This document shows, in pieces, positions 31,797-40,111 of a stretch of 64,000 nt of DNA (the first letter of the stretch is position 1; each line of letters begins with the position of its first letter). The translations under genes were made by a program, and so were the position numbers. Under the pieces are notes generated by a model. The model saw nothing but the letters and a program-made list of their open reading frames with translations. It ran no database searches and was not told the DNA's origin. The DNA comes from Aridibacter sp965216195 (GTDB lineage: Bacteria > Acidobacteriota > Blastocatellia > Pyrinomonadales > Pyrinomonadaceae), in NCBI GenBank assembly GCA_965216195.1, contig OZ244151.1, forward strand, positions 3,348,001 to 3,412,000, given 5' to 3'.

Positions 31797-33428
31797 ATGC
31801 GTAGAAATGAAGTATTTAAGAATTTCGTTTTGGCAACGATAATCTTTGGTCTTGGTCTCTCAAGTGCCTTCGGGCAGGTTACTGACCCGAGCGAGAAGGC
31901 CCGAAAAACAAAGAAAGAAGTTTCTGAAATTTACCGTAGATGGCTGAGTAAAGATGTTCGCTACATCATTACACGAGAAGAGAAAAAAGCCTTTAGGGCT
32001 CTTGTCACGGATGAGGAACGAGAAAATTTCATAGAGAACTTTTGGAGACGGAGGGATCCTAATCCGGATACCGAAGAAAACGAATACCGCGAGGAATACT
32101 ACGAAAGAATCGCCTACGCTAACGAACATTTTGCCTCCGGTAAACCCGGTTGGATGACCGACCGCGGGAGAATTTATATTACTTGGGGCAAGCCCGATGG
32201 TGTTGAAAGTCACCCAATGGGGGGTGCCTACGACCGACCGTCATATCACGGTGGTGGCTCTACAACGACTTATCCTTTTGAAGTTTGGTTTTACAGACAT
32301 CTTGAGGGCGTTGGAAGCGGGATTGAGATCGAATTCGTTGATCCTACCGGATCGGGCGAATATCGAATCGCACAAGGTCCGCATGATAAAGACGCGCTGC
32401 TTATGGTTCCCGGAGCTGGACTTACAACCTCGGAAGCGCTCGGTTTGTCCAATAAAGGAGATCGTATTACTGGTGTAAATGCAAATTCTCAATATACGCG
32501 CGAGCAGGATTCACCCTTTAGACGCCTTGAAATACAAACTGCGCTACAGCGTCCGCCGAAAGTGAAATTCTCCGATCTTGAGCGAACGCTCACCGATTCG
32601 CCGGTGATCGATAATAATCCGGTTGATTTTGATTTGCGCGTAGATTTCTTCCGTCAATCCGACGACAGAGTTTTGACCACATTTACGCTGCAAACCGACA
32701 ATAAGGAATTAACATTTGAACAAGTTGGCGGCATTCCGACTGCTCGTATGAACATCTTTGGAAGAATTACTGCCGTGACAAACAAACGCGCAGGTATCTT
32801 CGAAGATTCGGTTACGACAACGGCTTCAACTCAGGATCTTGCCCAGGCGCGCGATCTTAAGTCCGTTTACCAGGCAGCATATCCTTTGACACCTGGTGCG
32901 ACGTACAAAGTCCAGGTGGTGGTACGCGATGTTGTTTCCGGAAACAAGGGCGTCAGAAGCCTGGGGTTTACAGTTCCGAAATTTAGCGAAAAGCAGCTCT
33001 GGACATCGACTCTGATTCTCGCCTCAAAACTTCGACAAACGACCGATCAAGACATCGGCGGTAGATTTGTAATCGGCGATGCGAAAGTAATTCCAAATCT
33101 TTCAGGAGTTTATCGAAAGGGACAAAACGTTGGAATCTACATGCAGGTTTATAATGCCGGTATCGATCAAACGACGCTTCGTCCGGCGGTAGACGTCAGC
33201 TATATCTTGATGAAAAATGGAAAGGTCTTGATGGAGCAACCCGAAGACTGGAGCGGTTTGAGTGATTCCGGGCAGAGGCTCACGCTTGCTCGACTTCTTC
33301 CGACCGCCGGTTTAGAACCTGGTGATTACAAGATAAAAATTCGCATTAAAGACAACGTCGGCTCCGGCAAGAGTGGAACGGAAAGACGCACGCTTGAGCC
33401 CGTTGCTAAATTCACCATCAAGGAATAG
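31797..33428 (+). CDS. GWxTD-domain exported protein
   Basis: A 543-aa exported protein. The signal peptide (FVLATIIFGLGLSSAFGQ) ends near residue 27. The N-terminal GWxTD domain holds PGWMTDRGRIYITWGKPDG together with the preceding EENFWRRRDPNPDT-type stretch (ENFIENFWRRRDPNPDTEEN). A long beta-rich C-terminal part follows (VVVRDVVSGNKGVRSLGFTV; GDYKIKIRIKDNVGSGKSG). The family is found mainly in Acidobacteriota and some related phyla, and its role is unknown. It has its own promoter and is followed by a terminator, so it is monocistronic. Confidence 0.9.
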   Translation: MRRNEVFKNFVLATIIFGLGLSSAFGQVTDPSEKARKTKKEVSEIYRRWLSKDVRYIITREEKKAFRALVTDEERENFIENFWRRRDPNPDTEENEYREEYYERIAYANEHFASGKPGWMTDRGRIYITWGKPDGVESHPMGGAYDRPSYHGGGSTTTYPFEVWFYRHLEGVGSGIEIEFVDPTGSGEYRIAQGPHDKDALLMVPGAGLTTSEALGLSNKGDRITGVNANSQYTREQDSPFRRLEIQTALQRPPKVKFSDLERTLTDSPVIDNNPVDFDLRVDFFRQSDDRVLTTFTLQTDNKELTFEQVGGIPTARMNIFGRITAVTNKRAGIFEDSVTTTASTQDLAQARDLKSVYQAAYPLTPGATYKVQVVVRDVVSGNKGVRSLGFTVPKFSEKQLWTSTLILASKLRQTTDQDIGGRFVIGDAKVIPNLSGVYRKGQNVGIYMQVYNAGIDQTTLRPAVDVSYILMKNGKVLMEQPEDWSGLSDSGQRLTLARLLPTAGLEPGDYKIKIRIKDNVGSGKSGTERRTLEPVAKFTIKE

Positions 33429-33450
33429 TGAGTTAGGAATTATTTAGAAG

Positions 33451-33484
33451 CCGGTGTTCGTAGAAGCGGGCACCGGATTTTTTT
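33451..33484 (+). terminator. rho-independent terminator after GWxTD gene
   Basis: CCGGTGT pairs with GCACCGG (33451-33476), followed by a run of seven T after one A. The T-run abuts the ATG of the next gene at 33485. Confidence 0.75.
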
Positions 33485-33994
33485 ATGTCCGAACTTTTGA
33501 CCAAGCGGCTTAGACTCAGACCTTACGAGGAAAAGGATAAGAAGTTTTTCATCGATCTTTTGACTGATGAAGCTGTGATGAGGTGGGTCGATAAGGGTGT
33601 TTATACTAAAGACGCGGCTGAGAAACTTTTTCAAAAAATCTTAAACGACGTAGATGGCAAAAATCGAAACGTATGGGCAGTGTTTTCAAAAGATCGAGAT
33701 TATCTTGGGAGCGCACTTATCGTTCGGCGACCAAACAAAGCCGAGGATTGGGAAATCGGATTTATTTTGCGCCGGAAGGCTTGGGGAAAGGGATACGGAA
33801 CTGAGATCGCACGCAAGCTGATAAGGTTTTGCTTCGAAGAGCTAAATCTGGCGGAAGTTTTTGGAACAGTCGACGATGACCATTATGTCTCGCTCAAAGT
33901 TTTAAAAAAGGCCGGAATGAAATTTTTGCGTTACGAAAACGACGAGCAGGGAAGGTTTTCTATTTATCGAATTACGAAAGAGGACACCGCCTGA
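33485..33994 (+). CDS. GNAT family N-acetyltransferase (RimJ/RimL-like)
   Basis: A 169-aa GNAT protein of the Acetyltransf_3 type. It starts MSELLTKRLRLRPYEEKDKK, and has EDWEIGFILRRKAWGKGYGT, with the acetyl-CoA loop, then FEELNLAEVFGTVDDDHYVS and SLKVLKKAGMKFLRYEND. The RimJ/RimL branch includes protein N-terminal acetylases, but the acceptor here is unknown. The start is 0 bp from the T-run of the upstream terminator, so it probably has another promoter or weak read-through. It converges on asnB. Confidence 0.9.
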   Translation: MSELLTKRLRLRPYEEKDKKFFIDLLTDEAVMRWVDKGVYTKDAAEKLFQKILNDVDGKNRNVWAVFSKDRDYLGSALIVRRPNKAEDWEIGFILRRKAWGKGYGTEIARKLIRFCFEELNLAEVFGTVDDDHYVSLKVLKKAGMKFLRYENDEQGRFSIYRITKEDTA

Positions 33995-34000
33995 TGGCGA

Positions 34001-35899
34001 TTATCTCACAAAATTTTCGTACCAAATTTGAAAGACAAGTAGGGTCCAAAGCTGCTTGTAATTATTAGCCTTGCCGTTTTCGTGCTGCTCGATCAATTCC
34101 TGCACAAACGCGGGATCGAAAATCTGTTGTCTTTTAATCCGTTCGGGCGAAAGCATATCGCGTAGCAAGGGATTTAGTGATCCTTTGAGCCACTCCGCGA
34201 TCGGAATCCCAAACCCCTTTTTTGGTCTTTTGATGATCGATTTTGGGAGAATGTCTTCTACGGCCTTTTTCAGGATAAACTTCGAAAGCTTGCCGCGGAG
34301 CTTGTAATTTGAGGGAAGTGAGGCTGCGTATTCCGCGACGCCGGCATCCAGAAATGGAGCGCGCACTTCAAGCGATACCGCCATGCTCGCACGATCCACC
34401 TTCGTCAAAATATCCTCCGCCAGATAGTATTTCATATCGAGAAACTGCATTTGCTCAATCGTATCTTTGATCGGATTTGCGTCGAGCAAATTTCGCGCTC
34501 CCGCATATACATCCGCTTTTTCAAACACCGTTTGCAGCTCTTTTGAGCAGAGTCGTTGTTTTTCATCGACACTGAAAGATCCAAACCATGAATGGTGGCG
34601 AGCAACTTGATCGGCATTCTGGGAATTCACAAATCGCTTGGCTTTATAGTCAAACGAAAGATTCTTGGTGCTGGTAGGTAATCGGTTTACCAGCGGCTCG
34701 ATCAGTCCGGAACGAAAGGGCCCGGGAACTTTTTGGTAGGCATTTGAGACCTTGTGTCCAAAATACATCGGGTAACCCGCAAAAATTTCATCTCCGCCAT
34801 CTCCACCAAGCGCTACCGTTACGTACCTGCGTACAAATCCGGAAAGCAAAAATGTCGGGATCAGCGAGCCATCGGACAGAGGCTCGTCAAGCCAAACGCC
34901 TATTTCGGAGATCAGGTCCTGAGCTTTTTCTACGCTTAAGCGCTTTTCAAAATGCTCGGTGCCAAGATGTTCCGCAACCTTTCGTGCATGTTTTGATTCA
35001 TCGAATGAGTCTTCTTCAAACCCAATTGAAAAAGTCTTAACTCGTTCGCTTACGTGTTTTTGCGCAAAAGCTGCAACCGTAGAAGAGTCGATCCCGCCCG
35101 ATAGCAGTACGCCAAGCGGAACATCCGAAACCAGCCGCATTTTTACCGACTCGGAGAGAATCCTAGACAGTCGGTCGGCAGCCTCATTAATTGTTGGAGC
35201 TTTCGGAGGCTTTTCAAAACTAAGTTTCCAGTACTCATTGAGCGAAATTCCGCCATCTTGAAATACAAGCGTGTGTGACGCCGGCAGCTTATTCAGATTC
35301 TTATAAATCGATAGCGGCGCGGGTACGTAATCATACGAGAGATATTGATTGAGCGCATTGAAGTTGATTTCAGGCTGAATTTCCGGGTGAGCAAGTAGTG
35401 CTTTTGGTTCCGATGCGAAAAAAAGTTTTTCTCCAAAGATGCCGTAGTAGACAGGTTTTTCGCCAAACCGATCACGTGCAAGTATCAGGCGTTTTTGCTC
35501 TGAATCCCAGAGTGCGACTGCAAACATCCCATTGAGTTTTTCAATAAAACGTTTCCCGTATTCGTCGTAGAGATGCGGTAAAACCTCTGTGTCTGAATCT
35601 GTAGAAAACCCGTAGCCTTTTTTTTGAAGCTCAGCTCGAAGCGCGCGGAAATTGTAGATTTCGCCGTTCATTACGACAGCGACAGTTTTCGCGCGGTTAA
35701 AAAATGGCTGATCACCCGTTTTTAAATCTATAACGGCGAGGCGCCGCATCCCCAGCGCCGTTCCATCTCCAAGCCAGGTTCCATCAGAATCCGGACCGCG
35801 ATGGGTGAGAGCATCGCACATTTCTCGCAACTGATGTTTGTCACCAGACTTTGTCTGCGCCTTTGGATCCTTGTTTGCCCAACCGACGATTCCACACAT
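34001..35899 (-). CDS. asnB: asparagine synthase (glutamine-hydrolyzing)
   Basis: A 632-aa class-II amidotransferase fused to an asparagine-synthetase domain. The N-terminal nucleophile is Cys2 (MCGIVGWANKDPKAQ), with THRGPDSDGTW and MRRLAVIDLKTGDQPFF. The ATP pyrophosphatase loop is GVLLSGGIDSSTVAAFAQKH. Glutamine hydrolysis releases ammonia used to amidate aspartyl-AMP. Length and the link to a glycosyltransferase and methyltransferase resemble AsnB-like enzymes of cell-surface polysaccharide clusters, so the substrate may not be aspartate. It is followed by GT2, SRPBCC and methyltransferase genes. Confidence 0.93.
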   Translation of the reverse strand: MCGIVGWANKDPKAQTKSGDKHQLREMCDALTHRGPDSDGTWLGDGTALGMRRLAVIDLKTGDQPFFNRAKTVAVVMNGEIYNFRALRAELQKKGYGFSTDSDTEVLPHLYDEYGKRFIEKLNGMFAVALWDSEQKRLILARDRFGEKPVYYGIFGEKLFFASEPKALLAHPEIQPEINFNALNQYLSYDYVPAPLSIYKNLNKLPASHTLVFQDGGISLNEYWKLSFEKPPKAPTINEAADRLSRILSESVKMRLVSDVPLGVLLSGGIDSSTVAAFAQKHVSERVKTFSIGFEEDSFDESKHARKVAEHLGTEHFEKRLSVEKAQDLISEIGVWLDEPLSDGSLIPTFLLSGFVRRYVTVALGGDGGDEIFAGYPMYFGHKVSNAYQKVPGPFRSGLIEPLVNRLPTSTKNLSFDYKAKRFVNSQNADQVARHHSWFGSFSVDEKQRLCSKELQTVFEKADVYAGARNLLDANPIKDTIEQMQFLDMKYYLAEDILTKVDRASMAVSLEVRAPFLDAGVAEYAASLPSNYKLRGKLSKFILKKAVEDILPKSIIKRPKKGFGIPIAEWLKGSLNPLLRDMLSPERIKRQQIFDPAFVQELIEQHENGKANNYKQLWTLLVFQIWYENFVR

Positions 35900-35932
35900 T
35901 TTAGTTTAAGATTTCGCGAGAATTAACTATCA

Positions 35933-36943
35933 CTATTCGCCTGCTCGGCCAAAACCTATTTTTTCCTTGATCGTGTAAATAGCCTTATCCTGCGATTCGT
36001 GGTACGTGCGAACAAGCAACTCGGCAAGGAGACCCATCAGAAAAAACTGTACGCTTATCGCGAGCATTACGACGGTGATTAATGGCAGAGGAGTTAAAAT
36101 GAAAGAAACCGAATAAACGAATTTCAAGATGAGCGCCCAAATTCCGGCCGCCGCCGATAGCAGAAAGGCAAGAATGCCAAATGTTCCAAATACGTAGAGA
36201 GGCTTAGTTTGGTAAGTCGCGAGAAACTTGATCGTGATTAAATCGAAAATGACTTTGATCGTTCTCGAAAGCCCATATTTTGAATCTCCCGCAATTCGCG
36301 GATGATGTTCGACCGGGATTTCCGCAACTCGTGCGCCCGCCCAGCTAGCATAAATTGGGATAAAACGATGCATTTCTCCATAGAGCCTTACATCTTGTAA
36401 GATATCACGTTTATAAGCCTTGAGCGAGCAGCCGTAGTCGTGTAGATGTACACCGCCGATCCAGGAAATTATCTTGTTTGCAATAATCGAGGGAATCCGG
36501 CGGGTAATAAACTTGTCTTGGCGCTTTTTTCGCCAACCCGAAACCACATCGTAACCCTCGTCAAGCTTTGCAAGCAGGCGCGAAATATCTTTTGGATCAT
36601 TCTGAAGATCCGCATCCATCGGTATAAGAATATCGCCCTTTGCGGCATCAATTCCCGCTGACATTGCTGCTGTCTGACCATAATTGCGCCTGAAAGAAAT
36701 TACGCGAACACGAGCGTCCTCTCCGGCAATTTCCTTCAGAATGCTCAGCGAATTATCCGTTGAGCCATCATCTACGTAAATGATCTCCGCCGAATCGCCT
36801 ACCTCACCGAGCGCCAACGAAATTTTCTCCTGCATTTTCCGAAGATTCTTTTCTTCATTAAAAACCGGTAGAAAAACTGAAAGATGAGGCTTTCGCTGAG
36901 CCTTAGGAAAAGTTTCTATTTTTGATTCCGGGTTTTTTACCAT
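35933..36943 (-). CDS. family-2 glycosyltransferase (polyprenyl-phosphate sugar synthase type)
   Basis: A 336-aa GT-A enzyme: LSVFLPVFNEEKNLRKMQEK, IIYVDDGSTDNSLSILKEI, and the metal-binding stretch DADLQNDPKDISRLLAKLD. The C-terminus has two membrane helices (YVFGTFGILAFLLSAAAGIW; LITVVMLAISVQFFLMGLLA). This resembles ArnC/GtrB/DPM1-like enzymes that transfer a sugar to polyprenyl phosphate at the membrane. One base separates it from the SRPBCC gene, so it is in the same transcript. The sugar is not predictable from sequence. Confidence 0.92.
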   Translation of the reverse strand: MVKNPESKIETFPKAQRKPHLSVFLPVFNEEKNLRKMQEKISLALGEVGDSAEIIYVDDGSTDNSLSILKEIAGEDARVRVISFRRNYGQTAAMSAGIDAAKGDILIPMDADLQNDPKDISRLLAKLDEGYDVVSGWRKKRQDKFITRRIPSIIANKIISWIGGVHLHDYGCSLKAYKRDILQDVRLYGEMHRFIPIYASWAGARVAEIPVEHHPRIAGDSKYGLSRTIKVIFDLITIKFLATYQTKPLYVFGTFGILAFLLSAAAGIWALILKFVYSVSFILTPLPLITVVMLAISVQFFLMGLLAELLVRTYHESQDKAIYTIKEKIGFGRAGE

Positions 36944-37447
36944 TTAGGCGTTTATAAGATTCTGAATTTTCGGGTTTTTATTTCTCAAGTCGACCCCGCC
37001 TTCCAAGACGGATTTCAGATTGCTCAAATAAAAAGTCCAACCCTCACCGCAGGCTACAAAAAGGTTGTTGTAAGGGTTTTCGTCAAACTCAATATCTTCC
37101 TGCACAAGCTCAAGTATGTTTTCGCCTCCCGCCTTCTTTACGGTTACCGTTACGCGGCACCCGCCTGTAAACGCAAACCGCAAAAAATTTCGGTTGTTTG
37201 CTTCAATAATTTCACGCTTTTCAAAAACGTCATCGTCGTATCCGTGCCAAAGCCAGAAATATATATCGCCCTTCTGAATAAGCTCGTCACTGCGTCTTAC
37301 GCGACCGTCCTTTGCCATAAACTGCGCCCTGCGTAAAAACCAAGTTTCCAGTCCATCCTGACAAGCAAAAGCCTGGTAAATTTTTAGTGGCGGAGCGTCA
37401 ATCGTAATCCTTTTTCGAAATTTGCTCCACGATTCTTTTTCAATCAT
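36944..37447 (-). CDS. SRPBCC (START/AHSA1-like) domain protein
   Basis: A 167-aa protein with the AHSA1-type beginning of SRPBCC proteins: KRITIDAPPLKIYQAFACQD, then GLETWFLRRAQF and an antiparallel sheet (RFAFTGGCRVTVTVKKAGGE). It ends with the long helix (ACGEGWTFYLSNLKSVLEGG). Such folds hold hydrophobic ligands. The 3' end is one base from the glycosyltransferase and its 5' end overlaps the methyltransferase by 4 bp, so the three are co-translated. Ligand unknown. Confidence 0.85.
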   Translation of the reverse strand: MIEKESWSKFRKRITIDAPPLKIYQAFACQDGLETWFLRRAQFMAKDGRVRRSDELIQKGDIYFWLWHGYDDDVFEKREIIEANNRNFLRFAFTGGCRVTVTVKKAGGENILELVQEDIEFDENPYNNLFVACGEGWTFYLSNLKSVLEGGVDLRNKNPKIQNLINA

Positions 37448-38214
37448 AACTTTCTCGCAACAGCGACAACTGAAACGCCAAAAGGAAAATCTGCCCTTTT
37501 TAGCCAGTGGCGTTCGGCAGAAAACACTTTCCCAAAAAACGAGTTTAATAAAGCGATATTAATGTTGTTCTCCGATTCCGGTTTAAGACCCGTAATTTTT
37601 ATAAAAGTCCTGCCCAATAAAATAGGCGCAAAGAAAATTATATTAGCATAGGTAGCGCGCTCGATACTGAAACCAGCTTGCTTAAGCCGCGAGGCGATTT
37701 GCTTTTTTGTGTAGCGAATTCTGTGGTTTGAAATATCATCCTGCACACCCCAAAGCCACATAAACGCCGGGACAAAGATCAGCGCTTGGCCATCAGCGCG
37801 CAAAACTCGTTGCATTTCACGAAGCCCGGCCAAATCGTTATCGAGGTGTTCGACAACGTCCAAAGCCGAAACCAAATCAAAACTCTCATCTTCAAAGGGC
37901 AGCTTTTCCGCCAAGCCTTTTCGCACCTTTAAACCTTTTGCGCGACAATAATCCAGCGCTTCATCGGAAACATCGACGCCCTCTGCTTTGCCGAATTTCC
38001 CAAGCATTTCAAGATTTGCGCCCGTTCCGCAGCCGACGTCGAGAATTTTCGGATCGGGATTTTCTCTGCTGACTTCGGATAAAATCTCTTCGAGAAACGA
38101 TTCGAGAATCGCTCGCCTTCCGACAAACCACCAATGAGAATCCTCTACGCGATTTAAAATTGCGTAGGTGTGTTTCTGCATTTCTTTGTCCAGCTTCGTT
38201 TCCATAGCAGCCAA
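37444..38214 (-). CDS. class I SAM-dependent methyltransferase
   Basis: A 256-aa methyltransferase with the Rossmann motif I ILDVGCGTGANLEMLGKFGK, motif II region VDVSDEALDYCRAKG, and FDLVSALDVVEHLDNDLAGL. The C-terminal part is helical and contains a hydrophobic stretch (ATYANIIFFAPILLGRTFIK). This type is frequent in polysaccharide or lipid modification clusters. The substrate is unknown. It is the first gene of the minus-strand operon ending in asnB. Confidence 0.9.
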   Translation of the reverse strand: MAAMETKLDKEMQKHTYAILNRVEDSHWWFVGRRAILESFLEEILSEVSRENPDPKILDVGCGTGANLEMLGKFGKAEGVDVSDEALDYCRAKGLKVRKGLAEKLPFEDESFDLVSALDVVEHLDNDLAGLREMQRVLRADGQALIFVPAFMWLWGVQDDISNHRIRYTKKQIASRLKQAGFSIERATYANIIFFAPILLGRTFIKITGLKPESENNINIALLNSFFGKVFSAERHWLKRADFPFGVSVVAVARKL

Positions 38215-38386
38215 TACTACAGGCTCAAACCACGAATCGTATCATTTCTTGTGCGGCGAAAACACCCTCAAAATTTCTAATTCCAAAGGTCTTTGAAAAT
38301 AAAACGGTCTTTGATTCCGGCTCTTGTTTCACCTATATTTTCTTGTTGGAGAGTAAACTAGAAAGAAATTCTTTGGAGAAATTTTG

Positions 38387-38650
38387 ATGAGCAACGAGAC
38401 AGCAAAGAAAACGATCGCTGTTGTGGCAGATTTTAAGGAGATGCCGGAAGATCAAATCACTGCCGAAACTACGCTCGAAGAGTTAGAACTCGATTCCCTT
38501 GATTCGCTAAACCTCGTTTTTGAAATGGAGGAAACCTTCGACATAACAATTCCGGATGAGAAAGCCTTTGAAATGAAAACGATTGGCGAGATGATTGACG
38601 GGATTGAAAAACTTCTTGCCGCAAAAGCTTCCGGAGAAGATGCCGCCTAA
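38387..38650 (+). CDS. acpP: acyl carrier protein
   Basis: An 87-aa acyl carrier protein. Serine for the phosphopantetheine arm is in ELDSLDSLNLVFEMEETFDI, aligned with the DSL motif of E. coli AcpP. The start is ATG 38387, with GGAGA 8 bases upstream; an in-frame TTG one codon earlier is less likely. It carries acyl chains during fatty acid or related synthesis. The ketosynthase gene follows after 7 bp, so both are one transcript. Confidence 0.93.
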   Translation: MSNETAKKTIAVVADFKEMPEDQITAETTLEELELDSLDSLNLVFEMEETFDITIPDEKAFEMKTIGEMIDGIEKLLAAKASGEDAA

Positions 38651-38657
38651 AAACTTT

Positions 38658-39878
38658 ATGAACGCAAGAAGAGTTGTAGTTACAGGCATTGGTGTTATTT
38701 CTGCGCTTGGTTTAAGCGCTGACGAGTTTAGGTCAAAGCTGTTTGAGGGAAAATCCGGCTTAGGAGAAATCGAATCACTCGATACATCAGGTTTGCGTTT
38801 TACTAACGCGGGAGAGGTTAGGGGGTTTGACGAAAAGTCACACTTTGAACGTCGTGAGCTGCCGATGCTCGATCGATTCTCACATTTTTCAATCGTTACT
38901 GCTCGGGAGGCGATCAAAGACTCGGGAATTACATGGAATACTGAAACGGAACGCGAACGCACGGCAATCGTTACCGGTACCGGAGCCGGGGGGCAGGTAA
39001 ATATCGATCAGTTTTACATCGATTTATTTTGCGAAAAGAAAACTCGATTTCCGCCATTCATCGTTCCAAGAGCAATGAGCAACGCTGCTGCAAGCCATAT
39101 TTCGATGGAGTTTGGGATTTACGGACCAACCTATACGACCACCACTGCCTGCTCTTCATCGAATCACGCTATCGGACAGGCTTTTCATCTGATCAGACAC
39201 GGCATGGTTGATCGTGCGGTCACAGGCGGGAGCGAAACGCCGATTAGTTTTGGAAACCTGAAAGCTTGGGAAGCAATGCGCGTTGTTTCGCAAGATACCT
39301 GTCGTCCTTTCTCAAAAGATCGTAGTGGAATGATTCTAGGAGAAGGTGGCGCAACTTTAGTTTTAGAAACTTTGGAAAATGCAAAGAATCGCGGTGCGGA
39401 AGTCTATGCCGAAATTGTTGGATTTGGAATGTCGGCCGATGCCGGACACATTACAAAACCTGCTGCGGATGGTGCTGCGCGTGCGATAAAAGGTGCTTTA
39501 ACAGATGGAAATTTAGATCCCGAAGACGTCGGCTACATAAACGCTCACGGCACCGCGACCCGGGCAAACGATAAGATGGAAGCCGCGGCGATAAGAAAAA
39601 CCTTTGGCGATCATGCAAAGAATATCGCGGTAAGCTCAACGAAGTCGATGCACGGTCATACACTCGGAGCTGCCGGCTCGATCGAAGCGGTCGCTAGTGT
39701 CTTGGCACTAAAACACGGAGTTTTACCCCCGACGGCAAACTTCACCGAGCCTGATCCGGAATGTGATATTGACGTAATTCAAAATGAAGCGCGCGAGACG
39801 GAAGTTGAGGCAGCAGTTTCAAATTCTTTTGCTTTCGGCGGTTTGAATGCATCTTTGGTTTTTCGCAGATGGAGTTAA
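38658..39878 (+). CDS. fabF: beta-ketoacyl-ACP synthase (FabF type)
   Basis: A 406-aa ketosynthase, start at 38658 (MNARRVVVTGIGVISALGLS). The catalytic Cys is in TTTTACSSSNHAIGQAFHLI, and the two His in NAHGTATRANDKME and STKSMHGHTLGAAGSIEA. It elongates acyl-ACP with malonyl-ACP. The length and the acpP pairing support a primary or specialised fatty acid role. An in-frame upstream ATG at 38595 lies in acpP and is rejected. The 3' end is duplicated at 40023-40053. Confidence 0.95.
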   Translation: MNARRVVVTGIGVISALGLSADEFRSKLFEGKSGLGEIESLDTSGLRFTNAGEVRGFDEKSHFERRELPMLDRFSHFSIVTAREAIKDSGITWNTETERERTAIVTGTGAGGQVNIDQFYIDLFCEKKTRFPPFIVPRAMSNAAASHISMEFGIYGPTYTTTTACSSSNHAIGQAFHLIRHGMVDRAVTGGSETPISFGNLKAWEAMRVVSQDTCRPFSKDRSGMILGEGGATLVLETLENAKNRGAEVYAEIVGFGMSADAGHITKPAADGAARAIKGALTDGNLDPEDVGYINAHGTATRANDKMEAAAIRKTFGDHAKNIAVSSTKSMHGHTLGAAGSIEAVASVLALKHGVLPPTANFTEPDPECDIDVIQNEARETEVEAAVSNSFAFGGLNASLVFRRWS

Positions 39879-40053
39879 GCCCGTTGAAGGTATCAGAATT
39901 TTGCAGGGCGGAAGGTCTCCGACCTTCAGTAAGAGATTCGAGGGAGCGTGAAGGCTCAGCCTTCACAGATTGGTGATTACCGGTTTTGGAAAGTCATAGA
40001 CTTTCCGCATCTCACTCGGATAGTTTTTCGCAGATGGAATTAGGCCCATTGAA
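39858..40053. repeat. triple-hairpin element flanked by a 31-bp direct repeat
   Basis: Three hairpins, each with a 3-base loop, are in a row: GAAGGTC/GACCTTC (39911-39927), GTGAAGGC/GCCTTCAC (39948-39966) and GGAAAGTC/GACTTTCC (39988-40006). The block is bounded by a 31-bp direct repeat, first copy 39858-39888 (the end of fabF) and second 40023-40053, with 3 differences. It looks like an inserted or duplicated module. Confidence 0.75.
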
Positions 40054-40111
40054 TACAAGTTACAAACGGTTAAGGATGTATATTCTCCAAATCGATTTTT
40101 TATATTTCGCG

